Below are positions 32,152 to 41,627 of a stretch of 64,000 bases of DNA, in pieces. Under the pieces are notes generated by a model. The model was not told where the DNA came from. It made no database searches and was given only the letters and a program-made list of their open reading frames with translations. Every line of letters starts with the position of its first letter. Within the stretch, counting starts at the first letter, position 1. The DNA is from JAICMB01 sp035295125. Lineage in GTDB: Bacteria; Acidobacteriota; Terriglobia; Bryobacterales; Bryobacteraceae. Both the position numbers and the translations under genes were made by a program. Where the stretch lies: the NCBI GenBank assembly GCA_035295125.1, contig DATGJP010000018.1, positions 1 to 64,000 on the forward strand. Reading direction: 5' to 3'.

Positions 32152-33384
32152 ATGAGAAGCTACGAGCGCTTTGAGGTCCTCAAGGAACTGGGCGTTGGCG
32201 CTTTCGGCAAGACGCTGCTCGTTGAGGACCGCCAGAAGAAGAACCGCAAGGTTGTCATCAAGGTCCCTCACGATCGCGACCGCGAAGAAGTCCTCATACG
32301 GGAGTTGATCAATAATGCCGCTCTGCGGCTGAGCCTTAAGGGCATGTCGCACGACAACATCGTGCAACTGATCGATTTCGCGCGATTCGGTGACTACATT
32401 TCAATGATCCTGGAGTATGTCGAGGGAGTCGACCTCCGCAGACGCGTCGGCCCGGCTCTGGTGGACAGGCCTCCGTTGCCGCTCTCCGAAGCGTTGGCAT
32501 ACTTCGGACAGATGTGTGAGGGGATGTCGGCCGCCCATGATGCCGATCTCGTTCACCGCGATATTAAGCCTGAGAACGTTCTGATCCGGAAGAAGGATCG
32601 TGTGATCAAGCTTGCCGACTTCGGCATTTCGAAGATCTCGCAATTGATGACGATGAGCGAGACACAGCCTTCGAGCATCGCGGGCACTCCACACTACATG
32701 GCGCCCGAAGCGTGGCGAGGTCAGGCTTCACGGCTTTCGGACCTATGGTCCCTGGCCGTGGTGCTGTATGAAATGCTGACGGGGCGCCTCCCCTTCAAGG
32801 CCGATAGCATGGCCGCTCTGCAGTTTCAAATCGAGCAGGTGCGGCCGGTTCCGCCTTCGAAGTTAAATCCCAAGATCGAGGCCCCGCTGCAGGCTGCAAT
32901 CCTACGCGCGCTTGACATAGATTCCAAGAAGCGATTTCAAACGGCGCAAGAGCTGAAAGCCGCCGTGCTGGGCGAAGCCGAGAAGAAGCGCAAAATCTCG
33001 CCAGATGCGGGCAAGATACAAGCGGAGATCGATAGCGCGCTCAAGTTCGTAGAGGAGGGGAAAGAGGCCGAAGCGGTGAAACAACTCCTTGCCCTGGAGA
33101 GCAGAGAACCTGGTAGCGCTCCTGTCTACCTGGCGTTGGCTCAGATCTATAGCAGAAGCGATCGTTTTCTCAAAGCGGACGAGGTCCTCCGGCGCGGCAT
33201 CGAGCAGTGCCCGAACCACGCGGGCCTGCATCTCTCACGTGGCATGGCGCTCTCCAAACTTGGCGCCAAGAGCCTTGCGGCGGCGATTACCGCGGTTGAG
33301 CGCGCGATTGAACTCGGATTAGAGCCAAAACAACAGGTATCGGCAAAGTTGCTTCTGAACCGCTGGCGCTCGCGCGCGGAGTGA
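32152..33384 (+). CDS. Serine/threonine protein kinase with C-terminal TPR
   Basis: 410 residues, soluble (no TM). The kinase domain spans about 1-275 with glycine loop LGVGAFGK, Lys37 in VVIKVP, catalytic HRDIKPEN (Asp137), DFG at 156-158 and APEAW, so it should be active. From about 285 a charged linker leads to two or three TPR units (EEGKEAEAVKQLLALESREP, SDRFLKADEVLRRGIEQCP). The TPR part probably docks partner or substrate proteins, possibly products of the neighbouring TPR genes. It is the first gene of a sixteen-gene plus-strand cluster; the next gene starts 6 nt after its stop. Confidence 0.9.
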   Translation: MRSYERFEVLKELGVGAFGKTLLVEDRQKKNRKVVIKVPHDRDREEVLIRELINNAALRLSLKGMSHDNIVQLIDFARFGDYISMILEYVEGVDLRRRVGPALVDRPPLPLSEALAYFGQMCEGMSAAHDADLVHRDIKPENVLIRKKDRVIKLADFGISKISQLMTMSETQPSSIAGTPHYMAPEAWRGQASRLSDLWSLAVVLYEMLTGRLPFKADSMAALQFQIEQVRPVPPSKLNPKIEAPLQAAILRALDIDSKKRFQTAQELKAAVLGEAEKKRKISPDAGKIQAEIDSALKFVEEGKEAEAVKQLLALESREPGSAPVYLALAQIYSRSDRFLKADEVLRRGIEQCPNHAGLHLSRGMALSKLGAKSLAAAITAVERAIELGLEPKQQVSAKLLLNRWRSRAE

Positions 33385-33390
33385 CAGATC

Positions 33391-35997
33391 ATGCGGTGGT
33401 GGGGCGTCGTACTAATATTCTTCTTTATCTTTGTGCTCCTGGCCCGCGCTGATGCGGCAGGGGGCGTCTGGCTCCTTTATTTCATTGCGATTGTTGTCAC
33501 GATCGCGGTAGCGAATGCGGGCAGCGCGGCGAGGTCCATTACACGAGCCGAAACGGCCCTGAAATCGAACCTGCATGCCATCGCCGCGCAGGAGTTCGAA
33601 AAGGCCGTGAAGAAGCTCGAAGCATCCAAGCCGGTTGCCGGCACCCCGAAGTTTGCCATGCGCCAGCAAGCTTACCTCGGATTGGGAAACGCCCGACTGG
33701 CTCTGAACCAACGCCCTGGCGCGTTGCAGGCGTTTCTGCAAGCCCGTCAGGGGGGAGCGACTCTTCCGCCATTCGCGGAAGCCTTGGTTGCGGAGCAATA
33801 TGCCGAGTCCGGTGCTGAAACCCCCGAAGCCTTCGATGCTTATTTGAAGTACATCGCTGCCAAGCAGGAATCCGCCAGTCCGTTTGCGACCCGCGTCCAC
33901 TCCGTTCTGCAGTCAATCTGCAAAGTCAAAGAAACGATGAAAGCCGCGGACCGCAAGACGGCACAGGAGCGGAATGCCAAGGTAATTGCCGCGGCGCCTT
34001 CGCTCGACTGGGCGCATGGCAACCTCGGCCTCGCCCTATTGTTGGACGGCAAGGCAGGAGAGGCACGGGAGTGCTTCGAGCGCGCTTACTCCTTACGTGC
34101 GGATCCGATGACGGCATACTGGCTCGGCGTCTGCTATTGGCAGCAGGCGGAACCCAATTTCGAAACCGGCGTGCGGTGGATCGAGAAGTTCCTGCAGTCG
34201 GCCGCCGAGAACAGCCGAACGCTCAAACGCCAGGCCCAGGCTGCTTTTGACATCGGAACACGGCTCAGTCAGGCCAGCACTGCCGCCGACAATGAGCGTG
34301 CGGTGCGCTATCTCTCTTATGCCGTTCAGCGCGCCCCGGATAACGCCGAGTATCAGTACGCGCTCGCATGCGCGTACGCAAAGGGCGGATACAAGGGCAT
34401 GGCGCTGGAGGCGTTTTCAGCCGCCTTTCAGAAGTCGCCACAGAACCGCGATTATGCACTCCGTCTGGGACTGGAGCGGGAGAAGCAAGGTCAAATCCCG
34501 GAAGCGGTGGAAGCGTATCGGTGCGCGATTGCCGCCGACCCGAACTTCCCGGACGCCCACGCGCGGCTGACCCCCATCTACCTGGCGCGGGGAGAGTGGG
34601 CAGAGGCCGAAAAACACGCGCGCGCGCTCCTGCAATTCAATCCAAACGATGTCGAGCCGCTGAGCACCCTGATAGTTGCGTTATTCTGCCAAGACAAGCA
34701 TGCGGACATAGTCGAGACACTGCAGAAGACCGCGCCGGGCCGCCTGGACCGTTCCCGGCACCGTGACGCGATTCTCTGCGCCGGACGCGGATGTATCAAA
34801 GCGGGCGCTCCGGCAAAGGCGATCGAATGGCTTTCCACGGCTGGAGATCCCGAAGCGGAATACTACATGTCATGTGCTTATGCGCATGCCGGAAACCAGT
34901 TGGAAGCCCTTCGCCGTTTTACGGATATTGCCGGCTCGGGAGGGACACTCGCGGTCAAGGCGGAGATCCAGCGAGGACACCTGCTGCAGGCCCGAGGGGA
35001 CATAGGCCAGGCCGCCAGCGCATATCAGTCGGTTCTGAATCGTGAAAGCGACAATCGAGACGCCCTTTACGGTCTGGCGTATCTGAACTGTCAGAAAGGT
35101 CAGTTTGAAGACGCCTACGTGCTGCTTCAGCGTCTTCTCGAAAGAGAAGGAAGAGACCCACAGGCCCTATATCTCACCGGACTCGTGAGTGAACGGCTCG
35201 GACGAGCATACGATGCGATTGCGGCGTATCGCCGGGTTGAACGGGGCCCCCTGGAATCGAAAGCCGTTCTTCGGCGTGGAATCCTGGCATGTCGCGACAA
35301 CAATTTTAGCGGCGCGCTCGACCTTTTCGCGAACGAACCCGATCGGAAGCCCGATCCCTACTTGTTTTATAAAGGGTGGGCTGCTGTAGGAGCAGGCAAG
35401 CCCGATGCCGCCCTATCGCTCTGGGAGGAACTTCTCGCGAGACATCCCGCCGACCGTGACCTCGCTGTGAATATCAGAAGCGCTGCTTATCTGAAGGGTG
35501 CAAAGGAAGCAGCCGCCGGGCAACTGGAACAGGCGATCGCAAGCTGGGAACGGTACCTTTCCGACGGTGATGTCGACCGCCATGTGGAGCGCGATCTCGC
35601 GGTGCTGCACTTCCGGCACGGTTTTGCCGGATTAAACGGAGGTTCGCCTCAAGGCGTCCTCCCAAACTTCGAGCAGGCCCAACGTCGCGATCCTTCGGAG
35701 CCCTTGTATGCGTTTTACGTTGCGCTCTGTGAGTTGAAGCTGAAACAGTTCGATCGCTGCCAGCAGCGTCTGCGTTCACTGCTTGACCAGGAGCGGTCTT
35801 CGCGTACCCTGTACCATTTGGCCCTTTGTTTAATGCGTGCCGGCAATCCGGTGGAAGCAGGCCAAGTAGCAGGGGAGGCGGCCCTGGCCAACGGGGCAGG
35901 CGATTATACGAAGCGCGCGCGCTGGTTGCGGGCAAATCTTCTGATTCAGAACAACCGTATCGAGGATGCGGCGCGCGAGTTGGCGTTGGTGGTTTGA
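33391..35997 (+). CDS. Large TPR protein with two N-terminal TM segments
   Basis: 868 residues. The N terminus has two hydrophobic segments (VVLIFFFIFVLLA and LLYFIAIVVTIAVANA), then the rest is a long TPR solenoid facing, most likely, the cytoplasm. Repeats include LLDGKAGEARECFERAYSLR, GYKGMALEAFSAAFQKSPQN, GQIPEAVEAYRCAIAADPNF and GQFEDAYVLLQRLLEREGRD. This would be a membrane-anchored scaffold for the kinase, Hsp70 or ClpA-like partners encoded with it (inference). Start and stop are each within 6 nt of the neighbours. Confidence 0.85.
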   Translation: MRWWGVVLIFFFIFVLLARADAAGGVWLLYFIAIVVTIAVANAGSAARSITRAETALKSNLHAIAAQEFEKAVKKLEASKPVAGTPKFAMRQQAYLGLGNARLALNQRPGALQAFLQARQGGATLPPFAEALVAEQYAESGAETPEAFDAYLKYIAAKQESASPFATRVHSVLQSICKVKETMKAADRKTAQERNAKVIAAAPSLDWAHGNLGLALLLDGKAGEARECFERAYSLRADPMTAYWLGVCYWQQAEPNFETGVRWIEKFLQSAAENSRTLKRQAQAAFDIGTRLSQASTAADNERAVRYLSYAVQRAPDNAEYQYALACAYAKGGYKGMALEAFSAAFQKSPQNRDYALRLGLEREKQGQIPEAVEAYRCAIAADPNFPDAHARLTPIYLARGEWAEAEKHARALLQFNPNDVEPLSTLIVALFCQDKHADIVETLQKTAPGRLDRSRHRDAILCAGRGCIKAGAPAKAIEWLSTAGDPEAEYYMSCAYAHAGNQLEALRRFTDIAGSGGTLAVKAEIQRGHLLQARGDIGQAASAYQSVLNRESDNRDALYGLAYLNCQKGQFEDAYVLLQRLLEREGRDPQALYLTGLVSERLGRAYDAIAAYRRVERGPLESKAVLRRGILACRDNNFSGALDLFANEPDRKPDPYLFYKGWAAVGAGKPDAALSLWEELLARHPADRDLAVNIRSAAYLKGAKEAAAGQLEQAIASWERYLSDGDVDRHVERDLAVLHFRHGFAGLNGGSPQGVLPNFEQAQRRDPSEPLYAFYVALCELKLKQFDRCQQRLRSLLDQERSSRTLYHLALCLMRAGNPVEAGQVAGEAALANGAGDYTKRARWLRANLLIQNNRIEDAARELALVV

Positions 35998-36002
35998 GAA
36001 AG

Positions 36003-37970
36003 ATGACTGTTGCGCAGGTACAAAGGTCGGAATCTACTGGACAACACCCCGCTTCGTGGCAATCCAAGGCGCGGCGGCAATACTACGCCTGTCTCGCGGC
36101 CGCAGGCGACCGGGCCGGGCTGGAATCGCTTCTTTCCCAGACAGCAGACCAGGCGGAGCAAGCCGACCTGCGCTTTTACCTGGCGGCAGCACTGCTGCGT
36201 GAGAATCAGCGGCAAGCGGCGCTGCGGGAGCTGAAGGCCGGCTTAGATCATGGCGGCCATGATCACCGCATCCGCGATCTCGTTATCCGCCTGCTCCTAA
36301 ATGAAGCCGCGAATCTGGCGCAGTCCGGCGACTGGCGTAATGCACTGGAAGCGGTATCCGAGGCCGCCGCCCTTTCGAAGGGCAGTCAACCCGTCCCCGA
36401 GCTGGCCGAATTCGAACACGTACTTCCAGCCGCCTACCTAAGCTCCGGCCGGCGCTCCGAAGCCATCAAGATTTGGAGGGAGCGGTACGAAGCGCAACCA
36501 GAAGACACGCGCCTGCTTCATCATCTGACGTTAGCGGTCCACTTCGGTGCGCTGTCTTGTGATGAACAGAATACTAATGGCGAAGCACTCCTATCCGCGT
36601 GGAAGTGTGCCATCGCGCATTGGACAGCTCTGCTGAACTGGGATGCGTTCTGGGAAAGCTGGAACCGGAGGCGCAACGCCAGTCTTGCGATCAGCGCCGA
36701 GGACATGGCTGCGCTGCGCAAGGATCTGCTGTCGCGAACCCTTGTTCACTACTTTCAAGATCAGGTGAGTAGACATCGTGAGTCCGGCAGTTCGGAGTGG
36801 GCGCAGGTCTATGAGGATCTGCAACTGGCGCAATCGTGCGAAGAGCGCGGCTCGGAAGCGTGGCGTGAGACTTTGAAAGCCTTGAACGGCAAATTGGTTG
36901 TTGAAGGCCGTGAAAAGTTGTTGTTGATTCCTGGCGGATACCTGTTCTTCGAACAATTCCAGCTTCTTCCCAAAATTCAAGAGACGGCAAAGAAGCTGCC
37001 GGATACGGCTACGGACTTGATGGCGCGAATTGCCCAGTATCTATCAGCGGACGGCTTGGGATTCGTCGCTGTAATGTTAGACGAAGGACGAAACCCGGGC
37101 CGTGCTCTGGAATTACTCGGTCAGCTTGATAACAAAAATGGGGCCGCGGCTCTTTACCTCCACGCGCGAGCCAAGTCCCAACTTGCCGGCCAGTTGATAG
37201 AACAGGCCAAGGTGCCGGAAGCCGTTGGGGCTTGGAAGGAAGCCCTACAGCTCGCGCAAAAGGAACCGTCCGACTTCCCTGCAAGCATGTTCAAGGCTCT
37301 CGCCGCGAAGATCACTGAAGAGGCGTCAGAACGTATCAATGCGGAGGCAGTCCGGCTCAAGGATGCAGGCAAACTGGATGAAGCCATTGCGCTGGTCGAG
37401 CAATGCCGGGAGTTTGGGCTGACGGACCTGCTTTGTGTTCTTTTTTGCGATCGAGGTGAGAAACGACGGGCGGACAAGAGTTTTGATGCTGCCCGCGAGG
37501 ATTTTGGGCGTGTTCTCAAACTCGCTCCGGATCATAAACGAGCCAAGGAAGGTATGGCCATCACCTTCAATAACGAAGGAGTTGCTGCTCAAGACACGAA
37601 ACGGCGCCTGCAGCTCTACGAAAAAGCCCACGAATGGGATCCGAACCATAGCGTCGTACGCGCCAACCTGGCAGTCGAGTTGAGAGAAAAGGCGATCAGG
37701 GATATTACGGATGCGCGGGCAAAGTACAATTCACTGGGGCCAAAAAAGTATCGCGCAGCGTTGAATGCCGGCATCGCCCTCATGGAGCGTGCAGTACGGT
37801 TGGCCGATCCGGCGTTTACGGCTGAACAATTGAAGCAACTGGAGCAACAGGCGCGTCAAGGGGAACAGAGAATCCAAGGCTATCTCTCCGCGCTCAACGA
37901 GGAACCTTTGAAGAGTACTCTGTTCAACCTCGGCATGGCATATTTGTTTCGATTCCAGGCTCCTAGCTAA
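36003..37970 (+). CDS. Large soluble TPR protein
   Basis: 655 residues from ATG 36003, 5 nt after the preceding stop; an earlier in-frame ATG (35826) would lie inside the previous gene and is rejected. The N-terminal 130 residues and the C-terminal 200 are TPR-like (NQRQAALRELKAGLDHGGHD, DKSFDAAREDFGRVLKLAPD, KAHEWDPNHSVVRANLAVEL); the middle third is a helical region of no recognised family (WDAFWESWNRRRNASLAI). No TM or signal, so cytoplasmic. Some similarity in role to TPR adaptors that bring clients to Hsp70 can be imagined but is not shown. Confidence 0.82.
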   Translation: MTVAQVQRSESTGQHPASWQSKARRQYYACLAAAGDRAGLESLLSQTADQAEQADLRFYLAAALLRENQRQAALRELKAGLDHGGHDHRIRDLVIRLLLNEAANLAQSGDWRNALEAVSEAAALSKGSQPVPELAEFEHVLPAAYLSSGRRSEAIKIWRERYEAQPEDTRLLHHLTLAVHFGALSCDEQNTNGEALLSAWKCAIAHWTALLNWDAFWESWNRRRNASLAISAEDMAALRKDLLSRTLVHYFQDQVSRHRESGSSEWAQVYEDLQLAQSCEERGSEAWRETLKALNGKLVVEGREKLLLIPGGYLFFEQFQLLPKIQETAKKLPDTATDLMARIAQYLSADGLGFVAVMLDEGRNPGRALELLGQLDNKNGAAALYLHARAKSQLAGQLIEQAKVPEAVGAWKEALQLAQKEPSDFPASMFKALAAKITEEASERINAEAVRLKDAGKLDEAIALVEQCREFGLTDLLCVLFCDRGEKRRADKSFDAAREDFGRVLKLAPDHKRAKEGMAITFNNEGVAAQDTKRRLQLYEKAHEWDPNHSVVRANLAVELREKAIRDITDARAKYNSLGPKKYRAALNAGIALMERAVRLADPAFTAEQLKQLEQQARQGEQRIQGYLSALNEEPLKSTLFNLGMAYLFRFQAPS

Positions 37971-37981
37971 GGCGATAATTC

Positions 37982-38401
37982 ATGTTCAAAGATCCTGAGT
38001 TCAAAGAAGAGACACCATACGACAACCTGGACCTCGATCCCTCGGCTACACCTGCAGAAGTGAATGGGGCGCTTGCTGCGTTTATGAAGAACAAGCGTAA
38101 TGTTTCCCGGCTTCCGAAGGCCAAAGAAGCATGGAGAAAGCTGAAGGACCCCCGTGAGCGCTCGATGGTCGATCTTTGGTTTTACGATTTCGATACAACT
38201 TCCCTGCCTGCCCCTCCTCTCGATGTGGACGAGATTTGCAAACCCCCGGTGTTTGCCCCTGAATCTCTCGACTCCGATCTTGAAAGCCCAGGACCCTCAC
38301 CCGTCGTGCGCGAGATTCGCTTCAAGCAGCCGGCCATTACCGATTTGCCTCAATACGATGGCTGGGATACCGAAGCAGCCCGTCCGTTGATCGATAGCTA
38401 A
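37982..38401 (+). CDS. J-domain-like protein lacking the HPD motif
   Basis: 139 residues. The first 70 have the pattern of a J-domain (PYDNLDLDPSATPAEVNGAL, then KAKEAWRKLKDPRERSMVDLW), but the loop that should carry His-Pro-Asp reads KNKRNVSRLPKA, so it should not stimulate Hsp70 ATPase by itself. The C-terminal half is proline- and acid-rich and probably disordered. Placed directly before GrpE and Hsp70 (8-nt gap), it may be a J-like adaptor or a decoy. Assignment rests on helix pattern and context. Confidence 0.6.
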   Translation: MFKDPEFKEETPYDNLDLDPSATPAEVNGALAAFMKNKRNVSRLPKAKEAWRKLKDPRERSMVDLWFYDFDTTSLPAPPLDVDEICKPPVFAPESLDSDLESPGPSPVVREIRFKQPAITDLPQYDGWDTEAARPLIDS

Positions 38402-38409
38402 GAGCTGAC

Positions 38410-38880
38410 ATGGCAACATCACAACCTGCGCCTGCGGGCGATACCTTGCGAAGTCTCCGTGAAGACGTTACGAATTTGATGCGCGATCTACACCACGCAA
38501 AAAGTGCGCTAGTCGAGGAGAAGCAGCGGACGGAAAGCGAACAGAGAAAGCTATTTCTTGCCATGCTGAACGTCATGGATAACTTCGAGCGTGTTTTCGG
38601 CAGCATCGAGCCCAAGCTTGAGGCTGCTGAACGGCAGGCCAAAAACTGGGCCAATAGTTTTCGCTCGGTTTATAAACTGCTGAGCCGTGAACTGGGCGAT
38701 CAGGGGATTGTGCGGATCGACTCGCCGGATGGCAAAGCGACTCCAGGATTTCACAATGTCGTCGAGACGCGCGAGGACCTAACGCTCGAGAGCGGCACGA
38801 TCGTGGAGGTATGGAAACAAGGCTACATGTGGAAGGATCAGGTATTGAGAATGGCCGACGTTGTTGCGGTGAAAAACTAA
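38410..38880 (+). CDS. grpE: GrpE-type nucleotide exchange factor
   Basis: 156 residues. A long N-terminal helix (LREDVTNLMRDLHHAKSALV) leads to the helix LAMLNVMDNFERVFGSIEP, then the beta-domain with ATPGFHNVVET, GTIVEVWKQGYMWKDQVLRM and the final ADVVAVKN, which is the typical GrpE C-terminus (V-x-x-GY-x-x-x-x-x-x-LRPA-x-V-x-V). It should release ADP from the adjacent Hsp70. It is shorter than the housekeeping GrpE (about 190-200) and is likely a dedicated copy for this cluster; the symbol names the family. Confidence 0.85.
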   Translation: MATSQPAPAGDTLRSLREDVTNLMRDLHHAKSALVEEKQRTESEQRKLFLAMLNVMDNFERVFGSIEPKLEAAERQAKNWANSFRSVYKLLSRELGDQGIVRIDSPDGKATPGFHNVVETREDLTLESGTIVEVWKQGYMWKDQVLRMADVVAVKN

Positions 38881-38902
38881 AGGTCGAGGCGGAGAGCTAA
38901 AC

Positions 38903-41134
38903 GTGGGAAAGGCAATTGGAATCGATTTAGGGACCACGAATTCGGTGGCGGCGATACGAGTGACAGATACCCGGCCCATCCAGAACAAGGAGAACGAGGA
39001 TCTGACTCGATCGGTAGTGGGAGTTTACAAGGGACAGGAGTACGTCGGCCGGTTAGCGGTTAGCAACATGAAGCTGGCTCCTAAGGACACCATTCTTTCC
39101 ATCAAGAGACTGATGGGACGTGCATTCCGAGATCCTGAAGTGCAAAAGGCGCGTCAAAAGTACTTGTATCAGATTGTCGAACCCGCTGAGGGTACTGACG
39201 ACGATGTATGCGTCCTGATGGGTGGAAAACAATACTCGCCCGTCGAGATTTCTGCAAAGATCCTTACGAAGATCAAGAATGATGCAAAGCTCCGTTTGAA
39301 CGACGATGTCGAGTACGCGGTTATTACCGTTCCGGCCTACTTTACGGACAAACAGCGTAGCGCGACCCGTCAGGCAGGGCGCCTGGCGGGACTTAAAGTG
39401 CAGAAGATTCTGGATGAACCGTCAGCAGCAGCGATCGCGTTCGGTATCGACAACTTAGGACCCGAGGACGCCAGGACAGTTGTTGTCTACGATCTGGGCG
39501 GCGGGACCTTCGACGTCAGCGTTCTGACGATCGTTGGAGGAATTCTGGAACCGCTCAATATCGCAGGAGATATGTGGCTGGGAGGGGACGATTTCGATTT
39601 CCGGATTATGGAACACGTAATTGACCACGTTAAAGCCATTCATCAGATCGATCCTCGCCAGGATAGCCAGTTCATGGCGGAACTGAGAAAAGAAGCTGAG
39701 GAGGCTAAGAAGACGCTCACCGCGGTCAAAGCCGCTCAGATCATTATCAACGGAATGCTGCAAAACGAAGATCGGGACCTGATAGACGTCAACCTTGAAA
39801 TCACCGTCGAGAAGTTCGAGCATATGATCGCGCCACGCATTCAGGAGAGCATCGATCTGGTCCAGGATGCTATTAAGGGTTCTCAGCTAACGGTTGATGA
39901 CATCGATCATGTCCTGCTGGTTGGGGGATCATCCAGTATCCCCTTGGTCCGACGTGAGTTGGCAAAGGTGTTCGGCGAGAAAAAACTGATGATGAATATC
40001 GACCCCATGAAATGCGTCGCCTTTGGGGCCGCTATTCTGTCAGCGAAGTTAGCGCAGACCTGGGAGTGCGCGAAATGCAAGATGCGCAATGAAGGTAAGG
40101 ATAATGCCTGCCGGAGTTGCGGAGAACCTTCGCTTGGAACACTCACAGGCATTGGCACATCCACCGGTATGCACTACGGAATCGAGACTGAAGGCGGCTC
40201 CTTCGGCATTATTATTCCTAAGGGATCGACGTTCCCAACGCCGGAGCCCATCGTGCGCCGGTTTCTGATCCCCACTGGCAGTCTGAAGCGGCTCAAGGTA
40301 CCGATTTATGCTGGATTTAACCCGGTTGCGGCGGAGAACGAACTGCAAGCGATCGTCTGGCTCGAGCTACCCGACAAAGTTTCGGCCAACACGCCTGTCG
40401 ATGTTGCCTTCAGCCTCGACGAGGATGGCATTCTGAACAAAGTAAAGGTGAGTCTGCGGGACGGTTCCGGCGCGGAAGTCGAATCCTACCTGGATCGAGG
40501 CGATAGCCGCCGCAGCCGCCTCGAGAAGAAGCTGGAACAACTTCGCAAACAGGGACAGAGCGCGCCTGCTTTCGCGAATAATGGAGGCGCCAAAGGTTTT
40601 GAGGAGTTCTACGGCAAAGCCGCAAGCGCCCTCAACCGGAACGATGCCGAGAACGCCGAGGCTTATTTGAAGCAGATGGCGGCACTGCTGGCAGGACCAG
40701 GCTGGCGCGAGCAGGCGACTACGGAAATCAACTACGCCGAGCACATGGTGGCGACATACGAATGGCTGATTGAGGCTCCTCAAGCGGCACGCATCAAACA
40801 ACTCGTCGAGGAACTGAAGGTTGAATTGAACGCCGGAAACCAGGGTTCAGCGGAGGCGAAGACCAAGGAGTTAGCATCTGCAACCGATGCTCTACCGAAG
40901 ATCACCGTCGAAATGCGGCTGGTGGAGATTGCATTCATGCGGGCTAACGCGGCTGGAAAAGCCGTCGAAGCGGATAAGATTCGCGTGGCTTACCGTGATA
41001 TCGAGAGTGCTCTGCGCCGCAACGACCTTGAAGCAGCCCGGACCGCGTACGGCAGGATCACGGATCTGCTGGACCTGTTCCTGAAGGACCAGCCGGGTTG
41101 GCAGCCGGGTAGCATCGGGGTACTGAAGCAGTAG
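38903..41134 (+). CDS. Hsp70-family chaperone with a RanBP2-type zinc finger at the interdomain linker
   Basis: 743 residues, GTG start after GGCGGAGAG. The nucleotide-binding domain (1-385) is intact: IGIDLGTTNS, VPAYFTDKQR, YDLGGGTFDVSV and VLLVGGSSSIPLVR. Where DnaK has its DxxPLSLG linker, residues 387-406 read W-x-C-x2-C-x3-N-x6-C-x2-C (Trp387, Cys389, Cys392, Asn396, Cys403, Cys406), the RanBP2 zinc-finger pattern. Then comes a shortened substrate-binding beta-domain (about 425-530, HYGIETEGGSFGIIIPKGS) and a C-terminal helical region of about 200 residues unlike the usual lid. It should form a team with GrpE (38410) and the J-proteins. Confidence 0.88.
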   Translation: MGKAIGIDLGTTNSVAAIRVTDTRPIQNKENEDLTRSVVGVYKGQEYVGRLAVSNMKLAPKDTILSIKRLMGRAFRDPEVQKARQKYLYQIVEPAEGTDDDVCVLMGGKQYSPVEISAKILTKIKNDAKLRLNDDVEYAVITVPAYFTDKQRSATRQAGRLAGLKVQKILDEPSAAAIAFGIDNLGPEDARTVVVYDLGGGTFDVSVLTIVGGILEPLNIAGDMWLGGDDFDFRIMEHVIDHVKAIHQIDPRQDSQFMAELRKEAEEAKKTLTAVKAAQIIINGMLQNEDRDLIDVNLEITVEKFEHMIAPRIQESIDLVQDAIKGSQLTVDDIDHVLLVGGSSSIPLVRRELAKVFGEKKLMMNIDPMKCVAFGAAILSAKLAQTWECAKCKMRNEGKDNACRSCGEPSLGTLTGIGTSTGMHYGIETEGGSFGIIIPKGSTFPTPEPIVRRFLIPTGSLKRLKVPIYAGFNPVAAENELQAIVWLELPDKVSANTPVDVAFSLDEDGILNKVKVSLRDGSGAEVESYLDRGDSRRSRLEKKLEQLRKQGQSAPAFANNGGAKGFEEFYGKAASALNRNDAENAEAYLKQMAALLAGPGWREQATTEINYAEHMVATYEWLIEAPQAARIKQLVEELKVELNAGNQGSAEAKTKELASATDALPKITVEMRLVEIAFMRANAAGKAVEADKIRVAYRDIESALRRNDLEAARTAYGRITDLLDLFLKDQPGWQPGSIGVLKQ

Positions 41135-41144
41135 CGTCCGGCGT

Positions 41145-41627
41145 ATGAAGACAATTGTTTGCCCCGTCTGCGAGATGAAAAACAATGCTCTGCGATGTTC
41201 GCAGTGCGATACGGACCTGACGCCGGTTTCGCGGCTCGACGCGCTTGAGGAAGAGCTCAAGCAACAGGAACCCGTGCCTGTGGGCAACCGATCGCCGGTT
41301 GGTCCGTGGAAAATCGCGACGATTGCAGCTTCTGGCGTCGCCCTCCTGCTATGCTTGGGCCTTGTATTCGCAGTGAATCAGCAGACACCTCCGCTTAACC
41401 CGGCCGCGCTACACGCAATCCCGCCGCCCGCAATTGCGGCTCCGACACAGGTCAAGTATCGCGTCGCCAAGGGTGAAGCAAGCTACGGAGGTCTGGCCCA
41501 GAGATTCTACAAAAGCGCTTTCGTTGCAGAACGTATTCAGCAGGCGAACCAAGGAAAGCGGTTGAAGGCAGGAGATGAAATACTGCTGCCCGTGATCGCT
41601 CCGCAAGTCAACGAGACAAAGAAATGA
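41145..41627 (+). CDS. Zinc-ribbon / single TM / LysM-like protein
   Basis: 160 residues in three parts: a cytoplasmic zinc ribbon at the N terminus (CPVC at 6-9 and CSQC at about 19-22), a TM helix (IATIAASGVALLLCLGLVFAV, about 63-83, here 21 residues split as IATIAASGV and ALLLCLGLVFAV) and a C-terminal LysM-like domain (YRVAKGEASYGGLAQRF, then ANQGKRLKAGDEILLPV). LysM domains bind peptidoglycan or N-acetylglucosamine polymers, so the protein would link the cell wall to a cytoplasmic partner. It lies 10 nt after Hsp70 and overlaps the ClpA-like gene by ATGA. Confidence 0.75.
   Translation: MKTIVCPVCEMKNNALRCSQCDTDLTPVSRLDALEEELKQQEPVPVGNRSPVGPWKIATIAASGVALLLCLGLVFAVNQQTPPLNPAALHAIPPPAIAAPTQVKYRVAKGEASYGGLAQRFYKSAFVAERIQQANQGKRLKAGDEILLPVIAPQVNETKK

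Noticed and set aside
31871..32155. Plus-strand frame of 94 codons before the kinase gene
   Set aside because: Overlaps the likelier minus-strand gene at its start, has poor composition and runs through the promoter region of the kinase-led cluster.
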